Origin: Neostapfia colusana
Taxonomy: Eukaryota; Streptophyta; Magnoliopsida; Poales; Poaceae
Reading direction: 5' to 3'
Assembly: GCA_030760725.1 (NCBI GenBank)
Contig: JASWHV010000011.1
Coordinates: 83,801,765 to 83,865,764, forward strand
DNA: 64,000 nucleotides
The notes beneath the pieces were generated by a model. It was not told the DNA's origin. It ran no database searches and was given only the letters and a program-made list of their open reading frames with translations. Positions 48,831-58,062 of the stretch are shown piece by piece. How positions within the stretch are numbered: the stretch's first letter is position 1; each line of letters begins with the position of its first letter. The position numbers were made by a program, and so were the translations under genes.

Positions 48831-50772
48831 TGTAACACCCCAAAATCCTGTTAAGAGGGGAATTTAAAATTTTTTGGACGTGTTGCATGTTTTGCAACAA
48901 TTTAAATTCAAACTGGAATTCAATTTAAACTCAAAACAGAAAAGAAATAGAAAAAGAAAAAGGAAAACAGAAAAAAACCGGCCAGTGGGCCGAAACTCAC
49001 CAGCCGGCCCACCCTGCTCCGCGCCAGCCCGAGGCCGCGCGCGCCCCCTTCCTCCCACTGACAGGCGGGACCCGCCAGCTTTTCTTCTTCCTCGCGCCCG
49101 CGCCGCGATCGGCCGGACTCTCTCACCCGAATCAAAACCGATCGGGAATTCTCGCGTATCCCAGCCGATTTCCGGACCCCGAAGACTCCAGCTCGATCTA
49201 AACTAACCCGCTGCCCTCCCCCGTCTATAAAAACCCCGGCCTTGTCCCGTTTTTCCCACGCGATCCGCCGATTTTACTCCGGTGAGAACCCGAGCACCTC
49301 CGGCGAATTCTGCCCGATCTACGCTCGGGAATTCCGATCTAACTCGCTGGTCTTGATCCACCGCCTCCGGGGAATCTCGCAGGTGCAGAAAACTCGGTGG
49401 TTTGTGGCTCAAACACAGCGCCGACGAGCCTCGCCGTGAATTCACCTCGGACCTCGTCGCCGATCGCTTTCCAGGACCTCCGAGCTCAAGAAAACCCCCG
49501 AGGTGAGATCCCCGACCTCCCCTCCACCGATCTATGCCATAAAATCACAGTTCTAGGAAGAATTCCCAAAGATCCGAAACTCTCCGGCGAGATCGCCGCC
49601 TCCCGCCGCCGGCAGCGCCGCCCGCGCTCGATCAGAGCGACGTGGCCGCTTGTGCGCTGTTTATTTTAAATCGCACGGTAGAGTTTAAATCCCCGCGTAC
49701 CGGTTCGACGTTATAATCTCAGCCGTCTGTTTTAAATCGGACGGTCCACGTCAGCCCCGCGTTATAAAGACTGGAAATCTTACGTGCTACCCCCTGGGGT
49801 TCTCGGGAAATAAGAGCTAGCCCCGGAAACTTCTGATCTAGCCCCTGGAACTTCAGAAAATCATGTAAATTAATTTAAAAATCAGTTTTAGCCCTGGACT
49901 TAATAAAAATTAGGAAAACTCCTCTGTTATGAGTAGCTAGACCCCTGAAAATTGTTAAAATAATATTATAGACCCTGTAGTGGGGTGAGTTTACCTTTTT
50001 AACCCTGTTTGATATTTAATTTAGGAAATTGAATATGTGGCTAGTATTTAAAATTTAAAAAGTGGGACAAACATATTGTCAAAATTAAACTAAAAACTTT
50101 CTCAGTACTAAGAAAACTTTAGAGTGAGATAAAAATAGATTTTGGGCTGAAATGAATCTGTTTAATTTATTATTCACATTTATTAGTTATAGGGACACAT
50201 TTTTAAGTAAAGAATAGTTCTGAAAATAGGGAAAATAAATGTAAAATAGTTTACATCAGAGGAAAAGGTGAAAAATATATTATTAAATATTTTAGATCAG
50301 AACCTATTCTGTTTAGATGATGTGTCTTGTTATTTTTATAATAAAGTTCACATTTAGGCATAGGGAATAAATCTGAAAATATAGCAACTAGTAAATGATA
50401 AATGAAGTTTCTAAAATCCAAAGAATTCAGTATAGGGTTGGTAGAAATTCTGAAGACACATATGGAGTAGGAAAATACCTTTCATGAATACTTGGTAGCT
50501 AAAAGGTGTAGTAATTAAATATAATGAATTTATTAAATTGGAAACTCATATATATAGTATGTAAGCATAAATGTGAATACAAAAGTAGGAATCATATACA
50601 CATGATTAAAAGTATATGTAAGCCAAAGATCAACACACATAGAGTAACCACAACACATATAATTGTGAATGACTTTCATAAATGTGAATGTGTGGTTTGT
50701 TTGAAGTGGAAGTATGAACTATGTCTTATGGATTGTTGTTTTTCTTTTGCTATGTGTGATGGTATGATGTAG

Positions 50773-50841
50773 AACCTGCTCCAGAGCAAGTTCTCCCTTT
50801 CCAAGATCAGGACTACCCATTCCAAGAGCAGCAGGAAGGAG
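50773..50841 (+). other. Exon-like block in 5' LTR of element C (69 nt)
   Basis: Preceded by GATGTAG, followed by GCAAGTGTCC. Open in phase 2+3n+1, acidic/Gln-rich; joined across 50842-51938 (GC...AG, 1,097 bp) the frame stays open to TAG 51995-51997. The upstream frame is also open across the 49502 donor, but I see no in-frame ATG. Confidence 0.5.
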
Positions 50842-51580
50842 GCAAGTGTCCTTGACCACTTTGATCCTATGCTAGGATGTGTAGCTAGAATTATTTGCAT
50901 TGTCAATTCAAATATGAAACCCATGTTAGGAAGTTTCCCTAGAATTGCATTACCTTGTTTCCTTGTAGCTTGGGTTGGGATTCATTTTATCATGTCATTT
51001 ATTATTATGCATATGCTTAGCCATGCTTAGAATGGGATATTTGGGAGATGAGATCATCAGTTTATTTTACCATACTCTTTAATGAGATATTGTGAGTTAT
51101 GTAGAGGTAGGGATGAAGGCAAGTTGGATGTTTTGGTTGGTGCTGGGTGCACGAGACTCGGGTTTGTGTTTAGTACTTGCCTGGATCCTAAGGACCGGTT
51201 CATGGAGCATGTAACCTGGCTTTACCGTGCCAACCACATGCTGAGATGGGGCAGCTTCGCCAATTAATTAGGTGTATCCCCGACGTAGTATGGGTGTGTT
51301 GGATGGTGCGGGGAATAGGTGTCAGCTGGACTACCATATGAACCGCAAGGCTCAAGAGGGGGCCACTGCAGCGGGGTTGGAGCCTCTTGTATGCTGTTAG
51401 GGGTGAAACCTCAGTGGGCCCACGCTCATCGGGAATCCCTTTGTAAAGGCTTCGTAGTGATCTTCTGGCTACACACCTGGGAAGTGTGAATGTGGTTCGT
51501 AGCAACTGGCATAATGGAGGTTCTTTTAGTCCACCCGGCAACAGGGGATGAAATCACTACATGTGGGTACAGTGGTGCAA

Positions 51581-51609
51581 ACTCTGCAGAGTCAAAACTG
51601 TCATGACAG
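51581..51609 (+). promoter_or_regulatory. Twin 12-bp palindromes in 5' LTR of element C
   Basis: ACTCTGCAGAGT and CTGTCATGACAG, 5 bp apart, both perfect. They lie inside the inferred GC-AG intron. Confidence 0.6.
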
Positions 51610-52249
51610 CCGTGCTCACGGTCAAGAGCGGCTTGGACTTATTCATGATTAGAGGATTGATGGTTTTGGATGTTGTGGATGTTAAGCGGGGAGCTTAATA
51701 TTAGAAATGATGTTATGGTTATTTGATTATGATGATGGGATGGGAGATTGGGACCATTTCACCTGTGTAGTAATGTAGGTGCTTAATAAGCTAAGGTAAT
51801 AGGTATTAATTGCGTAGTGCTTTAACCATGAGTTCAATCTCCCCTTGTTCTAGCCATGCATGACATAACTTTCCCACACTTGCTGAGTACCATCGGTACT
51901 CAACCTTGCATATTTTGTTGGTTTATATTGCTGCTCAGGTCAAGATAATGAGGTGGTGTATAATGACCAAGACTTTGGACACGAAAAAGGTTTCTAGGTT
52001 CATGGAGACCCCCGGGCAACGCCTGTGACGGAGCCCACAAGAATAATATTCCGCTGCTAGTTTATTTACTTGTGATGAACTTATTATTGTCCATCGAGAC
52101 ATTTGCTATGTAAGACTTATTTATATTCGACACCTGGCTTGTAATAAATGATGCTTCACTATTTGTCATCATATGTATGAGAAAATGATCCTGGCATACA
52201 TGTGATATTCACCTTGGTTGTTCTTCGGAAAAACCGGGTGTGACAGAAG

Positions 52250-52262
52250 TGGTATTAGAGCC
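52250..52262 (+). promoter_or_regulatory. Primer binding site of element C
   Basis: TGGTATTAGAGCC, 4 nt after the 5' LTR; initiator Met-tRNA type with one mismatch to the form in E. Confidence 0.83.
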
Positions 52263-52464
52263 AAGGTTGCCGTAGGAACGTGGACCTAGGTAGAAATGGA
52301 CGTATTTAAGGGCCCTATTTTCTTAAAAACTATTTTTACAAGATGTGTGTTGAAAAGTGTTATTTAATGAGTCACTTTCTTCATCTTACCACAATTTTCA
52401 TTCAAAATAGGATTTTTGTTTAAAAAGTTTATCTAACCTAAGTTTAAATGCTTTTTGTTTTTAG

Positions 52465-53244
52465 ATGGTTCGCATGATTTGCACCGCTCGCAAGTCCACA
52501 GGAGGGAGAGTTCCCGTAGTTGCCCTTGCCGAAAGAGAGGAGAGTCATCCGGTGACGTACCTTTCCTACGGATTGGCAGTAGGAGGCTTGTTGCGCCGTC
52601 TTCGACGTATGCTCGAAGCCGCCGGCAATACGGGCAAGCTAATCATCCACTATAACTCCACCAGGACCATCCGTGAGAAGAGGGAAGAATGGAGTTCAGA
52701 GATGAGGATTATACACGAAAACCAGCTGCTTAAGATCCACCACTCTCCAGCTTGTAGAGCGACACAGGTCGATGCGGAGAAGGATGTCACCTGGCAGGCC
52801 ATCACCTGCCAGAGTCACATCTATCGTCGACACCTGGACAGGACTGAGTACATGTATGTCCTCCAACGCGAGAGTGGTACCTCGGAGTATAAGTACCCGC
52901 CAGTGCAGCAAGGGACTTCCCATGAGCACATGGATTTGTGCTTAGAGGATGTTGCCATGCTTAGCACTCGATTGCAGGAGTGTCAGCAGGAGCTTCAGGA
53001 TGTTCGTGACACCCTGAAGGAAACCGAGGCGTTGCTTCGAGCCTGCTTGAGGGCGAGAGAAAGAGGAGATGGGAATGAACTGTGTGTCACCGTGAACGAT
53101 ACATGGACTCCTGACTCCCCAGATCGCCGAGCGATCAGGCGTCGTCGCACTTCTCCACCAGCAGCCTCCCCACCCAAAGCAGAATCAGAAGGCAGCCGAA
53201 ATGATGAGGAAGATCCCGAGGAGCCAGCTCAAGAAAACAAGTAG
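52465..53244 (+). CDS. Intact pre-gag extra ORF with histone H3-tail-like N-terminus, element C
   Basis: 259 codons. After Met, residues 1-21 align without gaps to the histone H3 tail: identical at R2, T6-A7-R8-K9-S10-T11-G12-G13, P16, L20 and A21, with R for K14. Then come a middle region with a hydrophobic/basic stretch (YGLAVGGLLRRLRRML, about residues 38-53), several Cys and His without a clear zinc-finger spacing, a probable coiled coil (about 155-198), a basic patch (RRAIRRRR) and an acidic tail (NDEEDPEEP). No known enzymatic domain. The ATG directly follows GCTTTTTGTTTTTAG, an acceptor-like sequence. The A copy (77-856) has identical first 22 codons but three stops. Chromoviruses usually have only gag-pol, so this is an accessory ORF. 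A chromatin-interaction role is inference from the motif. Confidence 0.8.
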   Translation: MVRMICTARKSTGGRVPVVALAEREESHPVTYLSYGLAVGGLLRRLRRMLEAAGNTGKLIIHYNSTRTIREKREEWSSEMRIIHENQLLKIHHSPACRATQVDAEKDVTWQAITCQSHIYRRHLDRTEYMYVLQRESGTSEYKYPPVQQGTSHEHMDLCLEDVAMLSTRLQECQQELQDVRDTLKETEALLRACLRARERGDGNELCVTVNDTWTPDSPDRRAIRRRRTSPPAASPPKAESEGSRNDEEDPEEPAQENK

Positions 53245-53548
53245 CGTAGAGCCTTTCCATTAAATTAGAAGGATGTCGAGTAGTCGAGTCGTTACGTTAG
53301 TTAATGGTGTGTTAATGCTTGGTGTATGACGTGAGTTGTGGAAGCCATGAGCAATTGTCCACAGCCTCGTCTTCAGACTGTTTTGCTTTGTTGTGTGAAC
53401 CCACATGAAATAATATTGCAGTTATTTTTGTGTGAGATATGAACCCTCAGAAAAGTATAACAAAGCTTCAACACTTCAAAGTACAAACAAGTGAAAGTAG
53501 TAAGATAATACGTAATACTTTGAATTAACATTTGGTTGATCATGCTAG
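53245..53548 (+). other. Spacer between pre-gag ORF and gag, element C
   Basis: 304 bp, same length as in element A and alignable with it. Ends TTGATCATGCTAG directly before the gag ATG. Nothing else recognised. Confidence 0.55.
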
Positions 53549-56500
53549 ATGGCCGGAAGAGGAAAAGGTCGTGCTGCCAACCCCGCCAACAACAACGATG
53601 AGGCCTGCAACCCTCATCTTTCTGGAGGCCAAGACAGGGGTGGACGCCATGAAGGAGTTGATCCCATCCACCAAATGCTGGAGAATCAAAATCAGCTCAT
53701 CCAGAACTTGACTCAAGTGGTGGACAACTTGCATCAAGTTCCACCTCCACAAGCTGCACCACGCCAACCAAGGTTGAGTGAGTTTCTAGGAACTCAACCT
53801 CCAAAGTTTGCAAGTGCTGCTGAACCTCTGGAGGCAGATGATTGGCTAAAGACCATTGAAAGCAAGATGAGGATCATACAGTGCCAAGGGTATGAGAGGG
53901 TGCTGTTTGCCTCTCATCAATTGTATGGACCTGGTGCTGATTGGTGGACCGCCTACGTGGCCGCCCATCATGACCCTGAGAACATCACTTGGGAAGAGTT
54001 CAAGCGTAGCTTCCGCAACCATTACATCCCAAGAGGTGAACTCAAAAACAAGAGGAAGGAGTTCTTGGGACTGCAGCAGGGAAACATGACGGTGAGGGAA
54101 TACCTCACTAAATTTACTCAACTATCCCGTTATGCCCCACGGGACATAGAGACTGATGAGCAGAAACAAGATTGTTTCGTGGAGGGACTTGCCGCAGAAA
54201 TGCAGTGTGCAATGTCCTCAAATGAGTATGAAAGCTTCCAAAAGATGGTGGACAGAGCGTTTGTGGTGGAAAGGAAACTGAAGGCCTTGGAAAATGAGAA
54301 TAAGAGGAAGGCCGGGTGGTCACATCAAGCCTCAGGGAGCAACACCCGCCCACGTCTGATGCAGCAACCTGTAGGGCAGACGAACCGTGCTGCGGTACCC
54401 TACTCAGCACCAATAGGGTACAACCCGAACTACAGGCCTCCGGCAGCACCAGCACAGCCGCAACGTCAGTTTGTACAGCAGCCTCGCCCCGCATATCCAC
54501 CTCGACCAGCAGTGCAAGGACCCCCAAACCAACCCCAAGACAATAAAGGCCAAGCACCTAAGGTTGGGGTGCAATGTTTTAATTTTGGTGAAGTGGGGCA
54601 CTACGCCCATAAGTGCCCAAAGAAGAAGCCCACGCAGCCACAACAGCAGAATGTAATGAGAGGACGGGTGAACCACGTCACTATGGAGGAAGCACAAGAG
54701 GCACCCGACGTGGTAGTTGGTAAGTTTCCTGCCAATTTACACATTGCAACCCTGCTGTTTGATTCTGGTGCTACCCACTCGTTCATTGCTCAAGGGTTTG
54801 TTAAGAAGCATGACCTAGCAACCACACAAATGAACCATATGCTAGCCGTAAACTCTCCAGGTGGAGAAATAAGGACAAGACAAGTGTGTTCCAAGGTGAA
54901 CCTAGACATTAATGGGGTAGTATTTACTGCTAACCTCATAGTGATAGATTCACAAGGGATAGATATTATCTTGGGTATGGATTGGTTGACCAAACATAAA
55001 GGGATTATCCATTGTTCGACCAGAACGGTGGAACTAACTCACCCTAGTGGCACAAGAGTAAAGTTCGTAACAATACACGAGCCTAGGAGGGACATTAAAT
55101 TGAATCAAGTTGGGGTGAAAGTGGAGGAGATCAGGACCATCAGGGAATATCCAAATGTGTTTCCGGAGGATTTGCCAGGTATGCCTCCCGATCATGAAGT
55201 GGAATTCGCAATTGAGCTAGTACCTGGAACAGCCCCGATATACAAGAGACCTTATCGGATGGACTCCAAGCAGCTGGGAGAACTCAAGGATCATTTGAGA
55301 GAATTGACGGAGAAGGGGTATATTCGTCCTAGTTCCTCACCATGGGGAGCTCCGGTGATATTTGTGCCCAAGAAGGACGGAACCCAAAGGTTATGCGTGG
55401 ATTACTGTGCCTTGAATGAGGTAACCATCAAGAACAAGTACCCATTACCACACATTGAAGACTTGTTTGATCAATTGAGGGGCGCTTGTGTGTTCTCGAA
55501 AATTGATCTCAGGTCGGGATACCACCAACTCAAGATAAGGCAATCTGATATTCCCAAGACAGCTTTCGTATCTCGGTACGGACTGTATGAATACACTGTC
55601 ATGCCTTTCGGGCTAACTAATGCCTCGGCATACTTCATGTATCTCATGAACAAGGTATTCATGGAATATCTGGACAAATTTGTGGTGGTTTTCATAGATG
55701 ACATTCTCGTCTTCTCCAAAGATGAAGAAGAACCTGAGAAACATCTAAGGTTGGTGTCGCAGAGGCTGAGAGAACACCAACTATATGCCAAGTTGAGCAA
55801 GTGTGAGTTTTGGCTGAAGAGAGTTCCTTCTTAGGACATATAATCTCGGAGGGAGGAATCTCCGTAGATCCCGCCAAAATCGAGGATATCCAGAAGTGGA
55901 AGACACCTGAAAATGTCGGGGAAGTTCGAAGATTTATGGGATTGGCTGGATACTATCGACGATTTATTGAGGGATTCTCTAAGATCTCGAGACCCATTAC
56001 CAAACTGTTGGAGAAGGGAATCACATTCACATGGACGCCACAGTGCGAAACGAGTTTTCAGGAGTTAAAGAAAAGATTGACAACAACCCCAGTGCTAGTT
56101 ATGCCAGATATGCAGAAGAACTTTACGGTGTACTGCGATGCCTCTGGAAACGGGTTGGGATGTGTTCTCATGCAAGAAGGGCATGTCGTGGCTTATGCAT
56201 CCCGACAACTCCGGAAGCACGAGAAAAACTATCCTACACATGACCTAGAACTAGCCGCAGTGGTACACGCGTTGAAAATTTGGCGACACTATTTGATGGG
56301 GAAGAGGACAGAGATATATACGGATCATAAGAGTTTGAAGTACATTTTTACACAGCCAGATCTCAACCTCAGACAAAGGACATGGTTAGAGCTAATCAAT
56401 GACTTTGATGTGGGCATCAACTATCATCCTGGGAAAGCAAACGTCGTGGCCGATGCTTTAAGTCAGAAAGTGCAGGTCAATAAGTTGAGCTTGAAGGACA

Positions 56501-58017
56501 TGCCTGCAGAATTGAAGGACGAGGTTATAAGGCTCAATCTATGCCTGGTAAATAGTGGTGAAGCCATCGCCATGGAAGTGGACTCCACACTCGAGCGAGA
56601 CATACGCGAGGGTCAAAAGAATGACGAGAAGATACAAGAGATCAGACAACTCATCAAGGAAAATAAAGCTCCTGGTTTTAGAGAGGATGAACAAGGAACG
56701 GTGTGGCACGGGAAAAGAATCTGTGTGCCAGAAGTAAAGGAGATCCGTGAATTGATTCTGAAGGAGGCTCATGATTCTGACTATTCCATTCATCCTGGGA
56801 GTACGAAGATGTACCAGGACCTCAAGAGCAGGTATTGGTGGTATGGCCTGAAACGAGATGTCGCGGAACATGTTGCCCTATGTGACACATGTCAGTTGGT
56901 GAAAGCAGAACATCAACGACCCGTGGGATTATTGCAACCACTCAAAGTGCCTGAATGAAAATGGGAAGAAATCAGTATGGATTTCATAGTAGGACTGCCT
57001 AGGACCCAATCAGGATATGATTCGATATGGGTCATCATCGACAGGCTAACCAAGGTAGCTCATTTCATCCCCGTGAAAGAAAGCTACAGCGGATCCAAAT
57101 TGGCAGAGTTGTACATGTCAAGGATCGTGTGTTACCATGGAGTGCCAAAGAAGATTGTGTCGGATCGAGGGACACAGTTCACCTCAAGGTTCTGGCAGAA
57201 GTTGCACGAAACCATGGGAACCCATCTGAACTTTAGTTCTGCCTATCATCCCCAAACTGATGGGCAGACGGAAAGAACCAATTAGATTCTTGAAGATATG
57301 CTGAGGGCATGTGCACTCAAAAACAATCGGAGTTGGGATAAGAACTTACCGTATGCGGAGTTTTCCTATAACAACAGCTATCAAGCTAGTATGAAGATGT
57401 CACCGTTTGAAGCTTTGTACGGGAGGAAGTGCAGAACTCCCCTATTTAGGAACCAAAGGGGGGAAAGTAAAGTGTTTGATCCAGAAGTACTACAAGAAGC
57501 CGAGACGAAGGTGAGGGAAATTCGCAACAATTTGAGGATAGCACAGACACGCCAAAAGAGCTATGCCGATGTACGAAGAAGAGAGCTCGTTTTCAACGTA
57601 GGAGACTATGTCTATCTCAAGGTGTCCCCTATCAGAGGACTTCGTCGGTTCAAGGTGAAAGGGAAGTTGTCACCTCGATACATCAGACTCTTTCAAGTTC
57701 TGGAAAGGAAAGGCGAAGTGGCGTATCAACTAGAGTTACCGGCTCGTCTATCGTATGTGCACGATGTATTCCATGTGTCACAACTCAAGAAATGCCTGAG
57801 AACGCCTGAAGAGGTGTTACCCATGAATGAAGTGGACGTAGCTGAGGATTTGTCTTATGCCGAGCAACCATACAAGATTTTGGAGACAATGGAACGCCTC
57901 ACTAGAAACAAAAGAATCCAGATGTGCAAGGTGCAATGGAAGCATCACTCAGAAGAGAAAGGCACCTAGGAGCGGGAAGATGAGCTCAAGGCACAATTTC
58001 CGGAATTGTTTTCTTAG
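53549..58017 (+). pseudogene. gag-pol polyprotein of element C (frameshift, stops, broken zinc knuckle)
   Basis: Closely similar to element A throughout. Gag begins MAGRGKG. The zinc knuckle has lost its second Cys (CFNFGEVGHYAHKC; TTT at 54584-54586). Protease and RT are present and the RT site VVFIDDI is intact. A 1-bp deletion near 55828 shifts the frame, giving TAG 55832-55834; RNase H and the integrase zinc domain continue in the other frame. TGA at 56956-56958 replaces a Trp, TAG 57283-57285 interrupts the DDE domain after QTERTN, and TAG 57967-57969 replaces the chromodomain Trp as in element A. Final stop 58015-58017. Confidence 0.93.
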
Positions 58018-58048
58018 AACCACCAATCTCGAGGACGAGATTTCTTTT

Positions 58049-58062
58049 AAGGGGGGTAGAGC
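58049..58062 (+). promoter_or_regulatory. Polypurine tract of element C
   Basis: AAGGGGGGTAGAGC directly before the 3' LTR; shares AAGGGGGGTAGA with element B. Confidence 0.83.

Larger units (their letters stand above)
48831..52245 (+). repeat. 5' LTR of element C (3,415 bp)
   Basis: TGTAACACC ... GGTGTGACA. TATAAAAA at 49226-49233; donor-like CCCCGAG|GTGAG (49502/49503); no ATG between TATA and that donor. Exon-like block 50773-50841 is followed by GCAAGT; twin palindromes 51581-51592 and 51598-51609; acceptor CTGCTCAG ends at 51938. Confidence 0.96.

Noticed and set aside
43568..48867. Dozens of open frames of 60-160 codons in the satellite
   Set aside because: They are the same 133-bp unit read in shifting frames on both strands, without starts or ends in register with any gene signal; reported only as a property of the satellite.
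52465..53244. Selection keeping the pre-gag ORF intact in C while gag-pol decayed
   Set aside because: Element A shows the opposite, with three stops in the short ORF, so intactness in C alone is not evidence.
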